Part shown: positions 56,432 to 64,000 of the stretch, in pieces | How positions within the stretch are numbered: position 1 is the first letter of the stretch | Layout of the letters: every line of letters starts with the position of its first letter | DNA from: Pseudoflavonifractor phocaeensis | GTDB taxonomy: Bacteria; Bacillota; Clostridia; Oscillospirales; Oscillospiraceae | Reading direction: 5' to 3' | Length of the DNA: 64,000 nt | NCBI RefSeq assembly: GCF_021531815.1 | Contig: NZ_JADYUM010000004.1 | Span: 103,732 to 167,731 of the forward strand | The notes under the pieces: model-generated | Told to the model about the DNA's origin: nothing | What the model saw: the letters and a program-made list of their open reading frames with translations, nothing else | Databases searched by the model: none | Position numbers and translations under genes: made by a program

Positions 56432-57529
56432 ATGAACAAAGTGTACACCTTGCATGACGCCGTGGCGAAATTCGTCGAGGATGGTGACGTCCTTGCAATT
56501 GGCGGCTTCACCACCAACCGCAAGCCTTACGCTACGGTGTCCGAGATCCTGCGTCAGGGCAAGAAGGACTTCATTGTTTACGCCGGCCCCGGCGGCGGTG
56601 AGGTCGATATGCTCATTGGCGAAGGCCGTGTGGCTGCTTACATCAACTGCTACACCGCCAACTCCGGCTATACCAACGTCTCCCGTCGGTTCCGCGCCGC
56701 CATCGAGCAGGGCAAGCTTACTTATGAGGACTATTCTCAGGACGTTCTGATGCTCATGCTGCACGCCGCTTCTCTGGGCCTGCCCTTCCTGCCTGTCCGC
56801 CTGATGCAGGGCTCCGGCCTGATGAAGTACTGGGGCATCAGCGAGGAGAAGCGCAAGACCATGCCCAAGCTGGAGGACCTGAAGTGCGCCGAGATCGAGA
56901 ACCCCATGGTTCCCGGCCAGAAGGTCGTTGCCGTGCCCGTGCCCAAGTTCGACACCGCCATCATCCATGTCCAGCAGGCCAGCCCCGACGGCACCTGCAT
57001 CATCTGCGGCGATGAGTTCCACGACATCGACATCGCCGTGGCCGCCCGCAAGACCATCGTGACCTGCGAGGAGATCGTCTCCAACGAGTTCATCCGCCGC
57101 GATCCCACCAAGACCCGCATCTTCGGTGAGTGCGTGCAGGCGGTCGTGAAGGCTCCCTACGGCGCCTGGCCCTCCCAGTGCTATGACTACTATGATGACG
57201 ATGATGCCGGTCTGAAGGAGTATGACAAGGCTTCCAAGTATCAGGACGCCGAGGACGCCAAGGCCCAGCTGGCCAAGGCTGCCGCCAAGGCTGAGAAGGC
57301 CGCCGCCGCCAAGCCCGAGGACGCCAAGCTGGCCGAGGCCGCCGCCAAGGCCAAGAAGGCCGCCGAGGACGCCGCCGCCGGCGTGAAGATCCCCGAGACC
57401 TTCAAGGACTACCTGGAAAAGTGGGTCTACAGCTGCGAAGACCAGGCCGCTCTGCTGGATAAGATCGGCGGTTCCCGCCTGATGCGGCTGAAGAACGAGC
57501 CGCACCTGGGTTATTCCACGACTCACTAA
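56432..57529 (+). CDS. gctA: Glutaconate CoA-transferase subunit A, with Ala/Lys insertion
   Basis: The ATG at 56432 gives MNKVYTLHDAVAKFVEDGDV, the same start as the Acidaminococcus protein. The 365-residue protein has GGFTTNRKPYA, YINCYTANSGYTNVSRRFR, LPFLPVRLMQGSGL and VQQASPDGTC. It is about 45 residues longer than the Acidaminococcus subunit because of an insert rich in Ala and Lys (about residues 270-318, with AKAAAKAEKAAAAKPEDAK) before the final helices. With subunit B it moves CoA from acetyl-CoA or glutaconyl-CoA to (R)-2-hydroxyglutarate. Confidence 0.96.
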   Translation: MNKVYTLHDAVAKFVEDGDVLAIGGFTTNRKPYATVSEILRQGKKDFIVYAGPGGGEVDMLIGEGRVAAYINCYTANSGYTNVSRRFRAAIEQGKLTYEDYSQDVLMLMLHAASLGLPFLPVRLMQGSGLMKYWGISEEKRKTMPKLEDLKCAEIENPMVPGQKVVAVPVPKFDTAIIHVQQASPDGTCIICGDEFHDIDIAVAARKTIVTCEEIVSNEFIRRDPTKTRIFGECVQAVVKAPYGAWPSQCYDYYDDDDAGLKEYDKASKYQDAEDAKAQLAKAAAKAEKAAAAKPEDAKLAEAAAKAKKAAEDAAAGVKIPETFKDYLEKWVYSCEDQAALLDKIGGSRLMRLKNEPHLGYSTTH

Positions 57530-57549
57530 CTTAGGAAGGGGTATTAAAA

Positions 57550-58353
57550 ATGTCTGATTATACGAAGTATACCAAGCAGGAGATGCAGGCTTACGCCATT
57601 GCCAAGAACATCAAGGAAAATCAGATCGTTATCGTGGGCACCGGCCTGCCCCTGATCGGCGCCTCTCTGGCCAAGCGGGCTGTGTGCCCCTCCTGCCACC
57701 CCATCGTGGAGAGCGGCCTGATGGACTGCGATCCCGTGGAAGTGCCCCGCTCTGTGGGCGATAACCGCTTCATGGCCCACTGCGCCGTGCAGTGGCCCAA
57801 CATCCGCTTCGTGGGCTTTGAGGCCAACGAGTGGCTGCACGACGAGGACCGCCTGGTGGCCTTCATCGGCGGCGCCCAGATCGATCCCTACGGCAACGTG
57901 AACTCCACCTGCATCTTCGGCAAGGGCGATTATCTCCAGCCCACCACCCGCTTCACCGGCTCCGGCGGCGCCAACGGCATCGCCACCTACTGCAACACCA
58001 TCATCATGATGCAGCACCAGAAGCGCCGCTTCATTGACCATGTGGACTACATCACCTCCTGCGGCTGGATGGACGGCCCCGGCGGTCGTGAGCGCGCCGG
58101 CCTGCCCGGCAACCGCGGTCCCCAGATGGTGGTCACCGACCTGGGCATCATGAAGTTCGACGAGGAGACCAAGCGGATGTACCTGGCTTACTACTATCCC
58201 TTCTCCTCTCCCGAGATGGTCCAGGAGAACACCGGCTTTGAGGTCGACGTGTCCCGCGCCCAGCTGATGGAGGGCCCCTCTCCCGACATCATCAAGCTGA
58301 TCCGTGAGGAGATCGACCCCGGCCAGGCCTTCATCAAGGTCCCCAAGGAGTAA
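57550..58353 (+). CDS. gctB: Glutaconate CoA-transferase subunit B
   Basis: GGAAGGGG precedes the ATG. The 267-residue protein has VIVGTGLPLIGASLAKR and SCHPIVESGLMD, whose Glu is the catalytic residue of the family, and AQIDPYGNVNSTCIFG with TRFTGSGGANG. Follows gctA by 20 bases, the same order as in Acidaminococcus fermentans. Confidence 0.96.
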   Translation: MSDYTKYTKQEMQAYAIAKNIKENQIVIVGTGLPLIGASLAKRAVCPSCHPIVESGLMDCDPVEVPRSVGDNRFMAHCAVQWPNIRFVGFEANEWLHDEDRLVAFIGGAQIDPYGNVNSTCIFGKGDYLQPTTRFTGSGGANGIATYCNTIIMMQHQKRRFIDHVDYITSCGWMDGPGGRERAGLPGNRGPQMVVTDLGIMKFDEETKRMYLAYYYPFSSPEMVQENTGFEVDVSRAQLMEGPSPDIIKLIREEIDPGQAFIKVPKE

Positions 58354-58398
58354 GACTGCTCAGACCTATCCATACTGAACATTTAGGAGGAATCAACA

Positions 58399-60162
58399 TT
58401 GGGTAACTATTCCATGCCCCGGTATTTCCAGAACATGCCCGTGGTGGGCAAAGCCGTCCGGCCCAATCCCGAGAACGTGGAGGAGCTGCGTGCCATCGAG
58501 GATGACATCCACGCCCATATCGTGGACGGCCTGAAGAACGGCAAGGCCGACGAGGATATGAACAAGAAGGGCCAGCTCACCGCCATGCAGCGCATCTCCT
58601 TGCTGGTCGACCCCGGCACCTGGTGCCCCCTGAACAGCCTGTACAACCCCGAGCACAACAAGACCGGCACCACCTCCATCGTCAAGGGCCTGGGCCGCGT
58701 CAACGGCAAGTGGTGCTGCATCATCGCTTCCGATAACAAGAAGCACGCCGGCACCTGGGTCCCCGGCCAGGCCGACAACCTGCTCCGCGGCAGCGACACC
58801 GCCAAGCGGCTGCGTATCCCCCTGATCTATCTGCTGGAGTGTGCCGGCGTTGAGCTGGACCAGCAGGAGAAGGTGTACCCCAACCGCCGCGGCGGCGGTA
58901 CTCCCTTCTACCGCAACTCCGAGCTGAACCAGATGGGCATCCCCGTCATCGTGGGCATCCACGGCACCAACCCCGCCGGCGGCGGCTACCACTCCATCTC
59001 TCCCACCATCCTGGTTGCCCATGAGAAAGCCAACATGGCCGTGGGCGGCGCCGGCATCGTGGGCGGCATGAATCCCAAGCCCCATGTGGACATGGAGGCT
59101 GCCCTGGCCCAGATCGAGGCCACCAAGGGCCTGCGTGCCGATCCTCCCGGATCTGTCTCCATCCACTTCGGCCAGACCGGCTTCTTCCGTGAGGTGTACA
59201 CCGAGCAGGAGGGCGTGATCGCCGGCATCAAGAAGTACGTGGATATGCTGCCCACCTACGACCTGGAGTTCTTCCGCGTGGACGCCCCCCAGTCCCCCGC
59301 CATGTCCGACGTGGAGCTGTACGACCTGGTCCTGAATAACAAGAACCGTCCCTACGACATGTATTCCGTCATCGGCCGCCTGTTCGACGGCAGCCAGTTC
59401 ATGGAGTACAAGAAGGGCTACGGCCCCGAGATGATCACCGGCCTGGCCAAGGTGGACGGCCTTCTGGTGGGCGTGGTGGCCAACCAGCAGGGCGTGTTTG
59501 CCAACTACCCCGAGTACAAGGTCGCCAAGTACGGCCAGTCCATGGGCGCCGGCGGCAAGCTGTACCGTCAGGGCCTGATCAAGATGAACGAGTTCGTCAC
59601 CCTGTGCGCCCGTGACCGCATCCCCATGGTGTGGATCCAGGACACCACCGGCATCGACGTGGGCGATGACGCCGAGGTCGCCGAGCTGCTGGGTCTGGGC
59701 CAGTCCCTGATCTACTCCATCCAGAGCAGCAACCTGCCCATGATGGAGATCACCCTGCGCCGCGGCACCGCCGCCGCCCACTACGTCCTGGGCGGCCCCC
59801 AGGGCAACGACAACAACGCCTTCTCTCTGGGCACTGCCGCCACTGAGATCAACGTCATGAACGGCAAGACCGCCGCCAACGCCATGTACACCGGCCGTCT
59901 GGCCAAGGATCAGAAGGCGGGCAAGGATCTGCAGCCCACCATCGACAAGATGAACGCCCTGATCGACGACTATGACGTGAAGTCCAAGCCCCTGTTCTGC
60001 GCCCAGGCCGGTCTGGTGGACGAGATCGTGGATATGCCCATGATGCGCAACTACATCGTGGCCTTCACCGATTCCTGCTACCAGAATCCCGAGAGCATCT
60101 GCCCCTTCCACCAGATGCTGCTGCCCCGCACCATCAAGGACTACGACGATCTGAAGAAGTAA
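58399..60162 (+). CDS. gcdA: Glutaconyl-CoA decarboxylase alpha subunit
   Basis: TTG at 58399, 9 bases after AGGAGG, gives MGNYSMPRYFQNMP, matching the known GcdA start (an ATG at 58411 is less suitable). The 587-residue carboxyltransferase has NKKGQLTAMQRISLLVDPGT, VYPNRRGGGTPFYRNSELNQ, AGGGYHSISPTILVAHEKAN and GGPQGNDNNAFSLG. It removes CO2 from glutaconyl-CoA to biotin on the carrier subunit; the membrane subunit then exports sodium. Full length. Confidence 0.97.
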   Translation: MGNYSMPRYFQNMPVVGKAVRPNPENVEELRAIEDDIHAHIVDGLKNGKADEDMNKKGQLTAMQRISLLVDPGTWCPLNSLYNPEHNKTGTTSIVKGLGRVNGKWCCIIASDNKKHAGTWVPGQADNLLRGSDTAKRLRIPLIYLLECAGVELDQQEKVYPNRRGGGTPFYRNSELNQMGIPVIVGIHGTNPAGGGYHSISPTILVAHEKANMAVGGAGIVGGMNPKPHVDMEAALAQIEATKGLRADPPGSVSIHFGQTGFFREVYTEQEGVIAGIKKYVDMLPTYDLEFFRVDAPQSPAMSDVELYDLVLNNKNRPYDMYSVIGRLFDGSQFMEYKKGYGPEMITGLAKVDGLLVGVVANQQGVFANYPEYKVAKYGQSMGAGGKLYRQGLIKMNEFVTLCARDRIPMVWIQDTTGIDVGDDAEVAELLGLGQSLIYSIQSSNLPMMEITLRRGTAAAHYVLGGPQGNDNNAFSLGTAATEINVMNGKTAANAMYTGRLAKDQKAGKDLQPTIDKMNALIDDYDVKSKPLFCAQAGLVDEIVDMPMMRNYIVAFTDSCYQNPESICPFHQMLLPRTIKDYDDLKK

Positions 60163-60176
60163 GAACGCTCTGGCCA

Positions 60177-60206
60177 GCCGGGCGGTGGTACGCACCGCCG
60201 CCCGGC
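60177..60206 (+). other. GC-rich stem-loop between gcdA and hgdC
   Basis: GCCGGGCGGTG pairs with CACCGCCGCCCGGC (one bulge) around GTACG with no T run. It may be a processing or stability element that sets gcdA above hgd messenger levels. Confidence 0.6.
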
Positions 60207-60236
60207 GCCATATTTTCGTGACGGAGAGACAACATT

Positions 60237-61031
60237 ATGAGTATTTACACCCTCGGAATCGACATCGGTTCCACCGCCTCCAAGTGTGTCATTCTGGCTG
60301 ACGGCAAGGAGATTGTCAGCAAATCCCTGATCGCTGTGGGCGCCGGTACCAGCGGTCCCCAGCGGGCCATTAACCAGGTGCTGGAGGCGGCCGGCATGAC
60401 CACCGGGGATATGAGCTATATCCTGGCCACCGGCTATGGCCGCAACTCCCTGGAGTCCGTTGCCAACCACCAGATGAGCGAGCTGAGCTGCCACGCCAAG
60501 GGCGCCGCTTTCCTGTTCCCCGACGTCCACACGGTCATCGACATCGGCGGCCAGGACGTGAAGGTCCTGCAGATCGAAAACGGCGTCATGACCAACTTTG
60601 TGATGAACGACAAGTGCGCCGCCGGTACCGGCCGGTTCCTGGATGTAATGGCCCGGGTGTTGGAGGTGAAGGTGGAGGATCTGGGCGCGCTGAGCGCCAA
60701 GTCCACCAAGGATGTGGCCATCAGTTCCACCTGCACCGTGTTCGCGGAAAGTGAGGTCATCAGCCAACTGGCCCAGGAGACGGACAAGTGCGACATCATC
60801 AAGGGCATCCACCGCTCCGTGGCCAGCCGCGTGGTGGGCCTTGCCCACCGGGTGGGGGTCCGGGACCAGGTGGTCATGACCGGAGGCGTTGCCCAAAATG
60901 CGGGCATCGTCCAGGCTCTACAGGACGAACTGGGTCACACCGTCCATACCTCTCCGCTGACCCAGTACAACGGCGCTCTGGGCGCCGCCCTGTTTGCCTA
61001 TCAGAAGTACCAAAGGGAGCAGAAGGCCTAA
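60237..61031 (+). CDS. hgdC: 2-hydroxyglutaryl-CoA dehydratase activator
   Basis: The 264-residue protein has the ASKHA ATPase pattern [16 protein letters not shown], a second ATP segment [14 protein letters not shown], and the family's Cys that bind the [4Fe-4S] at the dimer interface: [13 protein letters not shown] and [10 protein letters not shown]. It transfers one electron per two ATP to the dehydratase. Normal length. Confidence 0.97.
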   Translation: MSIYTLGIDIGSTASKCVILADGKEIVSKSLIAVGAGTSGPQRAINQVLEAAGMTTGDMSYILATGYGRNSLESVANHQMSELSCHAKGAAFLFPDVHTVIDIGGQDVKVLQIENGVMTNFVMNDKCAAGTGRFLDVMARVLEVKVEDLGALSAKSTKDVAISSTCTVFAESEVISQLAQETDKCDIIKGIHRSVASRVVGLAHRVGVRDQVVMTGGVAQNAGIVQALQDELGHTVHTSPLTQYNGALGAALFAYQKYQREQKA

Positions 61032-61079
61032 GTGCCCTCTGAAAAAGCAATTTCTATTTAATATAGGGAGGAAACTAAC

Positions 61080-62528
61080 ATGGCTAAAACTGTTAGCCCC
61101 GGCGTCCTGGCTCTGCGCAAGGTCGTCGATGATGTCCATGCGGACGCCCGCAAGGCTCACGCCGAGGGCAGACTGGTGGGTTGGTCCAGCTCCAAGTTCC
61201 CCTGCGAGCTGGCCGCCGCTTTTGACCTGGACGTCATGTACCCCGAGAACCAGGCCGCCGGCATCGCCGCCAACCGCGACGGCGAGCTGATGTGCAAGGC
61301 CGCTGAGGACCTGGGCTTTGACAACGACATCTGCGGCTACGCCCGCATCAGCCTGGCCTATGCCGCCGGCAAGCGCGCGTCCCGTAAGGTGAATCTGGAG
61401 ACCGGCGAGTACGTCATCAACCCCAACAGCGGCAAGCCGCTGAAGGACGAGAACGGCAACGTGGTCATCGACCCCGAGACCGGCAAGCCCAAGAAGGACC
61501 CCAAGACCATGGTGCCCTACACCGTGCTGGACGACATCTATGAGATCGAGGCTCTGCCCGAGGGCCGGGAGAAGGAGCTGCGCAAGGCCGCCATCAAGCC
61601 CTACCGCCAGATGCAGATCCCTCAGCCCGACTTCGTGCTGTGCTGCAACAACATCTGCAACTGCATGACCAAGTGGTATGAGAACATCGCCCGTATGCGC
61701 AACATCCCCCTGATCATGATCGACATCCCCTACAACAACACCGTGGAAGTGGCCGACACCAACGTGGCCTATGTCCGCGCTCAGTTCGACGCCGCCATCA
61801 AGCAGCTGGAGGAGCTGACCGGCAAGAAGTTCAACGAGAAGAAGTTCGAGCAGGCCTGCGCCAACGCCAACCGCACCGCCAGCGCCTGGCTGCGCGTCTG
61901 CGACTACCTGCAGTATAAGCCCGCTCCCTACAGCGGCTTCGACCTGTTCAACCACATGGCCGACATCGTGACTGCCCGCGCCAAGGTGGAGGCCGCCGAG
62001 GCCTTCGAGCTGCTGGAGAAGGACCTGGCTGAGGCCGTCAAGACCGGCGCCACCACCACTCCCTTCCCCGAGCAGTACCGCGTCATGTTCGAGGGCATCC
62101 CCTGCTGGCCCAAGCTGCCCAACCTGTTCAAGCCCTTGAAGGCCAACGGCGTCAACGTCACCGCCGTGGTGTACGCCCCCGCCTTCGGCTTCGTCTATGA
62201 CGACCTGGACGGCATGGCCCGCGCCTACTACAAGGCCCCCAACTCCGTTTGTATCGAGCAGGGCGTTGATTGGCGTGAGGGTATCTGCCGGGACAACAAG
62301 GTGGACGGCGTGCTGGTCCACTACAACCGTTCCTGCAAGCCCTGGTCCGGTTACATGGCCGAGATGCAGCGCCGCTTCACCGATGACCTGGGTGTGCCCT
62401 GCGCCGGTTTCGACGGCGACCAGGCCGATCCCCGTAACTTCAACGAGGCCCAGTATGAGACCCGCGTCCAGGGCCTGGTGGAGGCCATGGAGGCCAACAA
62501 AGCGAAGAAGGAGGCCGAGGCAAAATGA
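61080..62528 (+). CDS. hgdA: (R)-2-hydroxyglutaryl-CoA dehydratase alpha subunit
   Basis: The 482-residue protein starts MAKTVSPGVLALRKVVDDVH and contains WSSSKFPCELAAAFDLDVMY, ICGYARISLAYAAG, LCCNNICNCMTKWYENI with the Cys ligands, and LVHYNRSCKPWSGYM. It dehydrates 2-hydroxyglutaryl-CoA to glutaconyl-CoA as a radical reaction. Same length class as Acidaminococcus HgdA. Its stop overlaps the hgdB start. Confidence 0.97.
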   Translation: MAKTVSPGVLALRKVVDDVHADARKAHAEGRLVGWSSSKFPCELAAAFDLDVMYPENQAAGIAANRDGELMCKAAEDLGFDNDICGYARISLAYAAGKRASRKVNLETGEYVINPNSGKPLKDENGNVVIDPETGKPKKDPKTMVPYTVLDDIYEIEALPEGREKELRKAAIKPYRQMQIPQPDFVLCCNNICNCMTKWYENIARMRNIPLIMIDIPYNNTVEVADTNVAYVRAQFDAAIKQLEELTGKKFNEKKFEQACANANRTASAWLRVCDYLQYKPAPYSGFDLFNHMADIVTARAKVEAAEAFELLEKDLAEAVKTGATTTPFPEQYRVMFEGIPCWPKLPNLFKPLKANGVNVTAVVYAPAFGFVYDDLDGMARAYYKAPNSVCIEQGVDWREGICRDNKVDGVLVHYNRSCKPWSGYMAEMQRRFTDDLGVPCAGFDGDQADPRNFNEAQYETRVQGLVEAMEANKAKKEAEAK

Positions 62529-63661
62529 GCACCGAGGTTTTGCTGAAGGAATTTAAGGAAGTTTCCGAGCACCCCCACATTGTGCTGAGCGAGTACAAGA
62601 AGCAGGGGAAGAAGGTCATCGGCGTGCTGCCCTACTATGCTCCCGTGGAGCTGGTGGTGGCCGCCGGCATGGTGCCCATGGGCATCTGGGGCAGCAACAA
62701 CAAGACCATCTCCATGGCCAAGGAGTACTGCGCCACCTTCTACTGCACCATCGCCCAGCTGGCGCTGGAGATGCTGCTGGACGGCACCATGGACCAGCTG
62801 GACGGCCTCATCACCCCCACCATCTGTGATACCCTGCGTCCCATGAGCCAGAACTTCCGCGTGGCCATGAAGGATAAGCTGCCCTGCATCTTCCTGGCCC
62901 ATCCCCAGAACCGCAAGCCCTCTTTCGGCCTGCAGTTCACCGTGGACCAGTATATGCATGTGAAGAAGGAACTGGAGAAGATCTCCGGCACCACTGTCAC
63001 CGACGAGGCTCTGCGCGAGGCCATCAAGGTCATGAATAAGAGCCGCGCCGCCCGCCGCGAGTTCGTCAAGCTGGCCGGCCAGCATCCCGACGCCGTGTCT
63101 GCCGTCAACCGCTCCGCCGTCCTGCGTTCCGCCTGGTTCATGGAGCCCGCCGTCTTCGCTGAGAAGCTGGAGGCTCTGAACGCCGAGCTGAAGGCCCTGC
63201 CCGAGTGCAAGTGGACCGGCAAGAAGGTGGTCACCTCCGGCATCATCTGCGACAATCCCAAGCTGCTTCAGATCTTCGACGACAACAAGATCGCCATCGC
63301 CGCCGACGACGTGGCGCAGGAGAGCCGTTCCTTCCGTACCGACGCTGCGGAGACCGGTGATCCCATGATGGCTCTGGCCCAGCAGTTTGCCGACCAGGAC
63401 TACGAGGTCCTGCTGTACGACGAGAAGTCCAACCAGAACCGCCGCGGCGAGTACGTGGCCAACCTGGTGAAGAACTCCGGCGCCCAGGGTCTGGTGCTGT
63501 TCATGCAGCAGTTCTGCGACCCCGAGGAGATGGAGTACCCCTACCTGAAGAAGGCCCTGGATGCCGCCGGCGTGCCCCACATCAAGCTGGGCGTGGACCA
63601 GCAGATGCGGGACTTCGGCCAGGCCAGCACCGCCATCCAGGCCTTTGCCGACGTCCTGTAA
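62525..63661 (+). CDS. hgdB: (R)-2-hydroxyglutaryl-CoA dehydratase beta subunit
   Basis: The ATG overlaps the hgdA stop (ATGA). The 378-residue protein has SEYKKQGKKVIGVLPYYAPVE, VAAGMVPMGIWGSNN, and FMQQFCDPEEMEYPYLKK, with Cys of the cluster-binding type. Completes the HgdAB dehydratase. A promoter and leader follow before the carrier subunit. Confidence 0.97.
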   Translation: MSTEVLLKEFKEVSEHPHIVLSEYKKQGKKVIGVLPYYAPVELVVAAGMVPMGIWGSNNKTISMAKEYCATFYCTIAQLALEMLLDGTMDQLDGLITPTICDTLRPMSQNFRVAMKDKLPCIFLAHPQNRKPSFGLQFTVDQYMHVKKELEKISGTTVTDEALREAIKVMNKSRAARREFVKLAGQHPDAVSAVNRSAVLRSAWFMEPAVFAEKLEALNAELKALPECKWTGKKVVTSGIICDNPKLLQIFDDNKIAIAADDVAQESRSFRTDAAETGDPMMALAQQFADQDYEVLLYDEKSNQNRRGEYVANLVKNSGAQGLVLFMQQFCDPEEMEYPYLKKALDAAGVPHIKLGVDQQMRDFGQASTAIQAFADVL

Positions 63662-63699
63662 AGAACGGATACAGACACGGGGCTGAATATGCCCGGACC

Positions 63700-63729
63700 T
63701 TGACATATCCGAGCGTATAATGTTATAAT
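63700..63729 (+). promoter_or_regulatory. Internal promoter ahead of the biotin-carrier gene
   Basis: TTGACA at 63700-63705, 18 bp, TATAAT at 63724-63729, both boxes consensus. It gives the carrier/decarboxylase genes their own transcript. Confidence 0.8.
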
Positions 63730-63746
63730 GGCACCAATTTGGGATT

Positions 63747-63828
63747 TTCCCCACCCCTTAATGGGTGGGGAAGATCCCTGCCCAAGGGAAGATGCCTGAA
63801 AAAGGTCTGGACCCGGCGCTTAAGCGCC
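63747..63828 (+). promoter_or_regulatory. Structured leader of the carrier gene
   Basis: A perfect 10-bp stem TTCCCCACCC / GGGTGGGGAA with a 6-base loop at 63747-63772 and a perfect 14-bp palindrome GGCGCTTAAGCGCC at 63815-63828, plus a repeated GGGAAGAT between them. No T run follows, so attenuation is unproven. Confidence 0.55.
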
Positions 63829-63860
63829 AGACTATCAAATTGTAAAGGGGAAAACAAGCT

Positions 63861-64000
63861 ATGAACTACAATGTTACCGTCAACGGCAAGGTTTACAGCG
63901 TGACCGTCGAGAAGACCGGCGCCGCTGCTCCTGCCGCCGCCCCCGTGGCCGCCCCTGTGGCCGCCGCGCCTGTGGCCGCCCCCGTGGCTGCCCCTGCTCC
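63861..64000 (+). CDS. gcdC: Biotin carrier subunit of glutaconyl-CoA decarboxylase, partial
   Basis: The ATG follows AAAGGGG. The visible 46 codons start MNYNVTVNGKVYSVTVEKT and then enter an Ala/Pro/Val-rich linker (PAAAPVAAPVAAAPVAA). This beginning and linker is that of decarboxylase biotin carriers (GcdC-type); the biotin domain lies beyond the window. Position after hgdB supports the assignment. Confidence 0.85.
   Translation, partial: MNYNVTVNGKVYSVTVEKTGAAAPAAAPVAAPVAAAPVAAPVAAPA

Noticed and set aside
56339..60195. Long frames opposite gctA and gcdA
   Set aside because: Repetitive Gly/Leu/His composition, antisense to conserved enzymes.

Overview
The window joins two regions of very different composition. 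Positions 1 to about 25,515 are a moderate-GC accessory element packed with small genes. From about 25,515 to 64,000 is a high-GC chromosome of an anaerobic, endospore-lineage Clostridia. The complete glutamate-fermentation set via (R)-2-hydroxyglutarate (gctA-gctB-gcdA-hgdC-hgdA-hgdB and the start of gcdC), the spoIIIA operon, hprK, whiA and rapZ/yvcK point to an Oscillospiraceae such as Flavonifractor, Pseudoflavonifractor or Intestinimonas. The genus is inference.

Element (1 to ~25,515). The leftmost part has the end of an RNA-repair-type nucleotidyltransferase, a CCA-adding enzyme and, facing them, six tRNA genes (Tyr, Ser, Gln, Trp, Glu, Glu). From 12,783 down to 2,664 most genes run on the minus strand: a Y-family polymerase with a LexA/UmuD-fold partner, an ArpU-like regulator, a sigma-like regulator, a ParM/ParR-type partition pair, a small serine resolvase, two metallophosphoesterases, two HTH regulators and many small unknowns. 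A divergent control region at 12,784-13,009 carries two opposed promoters and seven 10-bp iterons. Rightward from it run an XRE regulator and ImmA peptidase, then a DNA-metabolism module (YqaJ exonuclease, putative annealing protein, RecD2-like helicase, CHC2/TOPRIM primase), and finally a Cys-rich protein and a large serine recombinase. No capsid, tail or conjugation gene is visible; the left end of the element is outside the window.

Junction. The recombinase reading frame ends inside a host gene: immediately to its right, in another frame, are the last 25 codons of spoIIIAC, directly followed by intact spoIIIAD-AE-AF-AG-AH. The element therefore splits spoIIIAC, an essential sporulation channel gene in known models. 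This has the architecture of the skin element in sigK, and suggests a regulated, possibly developmental, excision. This is the main finding; excision is a hypothesis.

Chromosome (25,512 to 64,000). After spoIIIA come an Asp23 protein behind a hairpin-rich leader, two lineage-specific unknowns, a TAXI-type binding lipoprotein, the glutamate carrier gltS and a CitA/CitB-type two-component system, then tsf-rpsB, rpmE, a flavin reductase, hflX, a GNAT acetyltransferase, a YigZ protein, rpmB, hprK-ROK kinase, the murB-rapZ-yvcK-whiA operon, dnaE, a divergent ECF S-component/MocR pair (probably vitamin B6), an AraC regulator and the gct-gcd-hgd cluster. GltS would import glutamate, and Hgd/Gct/Gcd convert 2-hydroxyglutarate through glutaconyl-CoA to crotonyl-CoA with sodium export. 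Three copies of a 0.4-0.57 kb intergenic repeat with 14-bp terminal inverted repeats sit between host genes.
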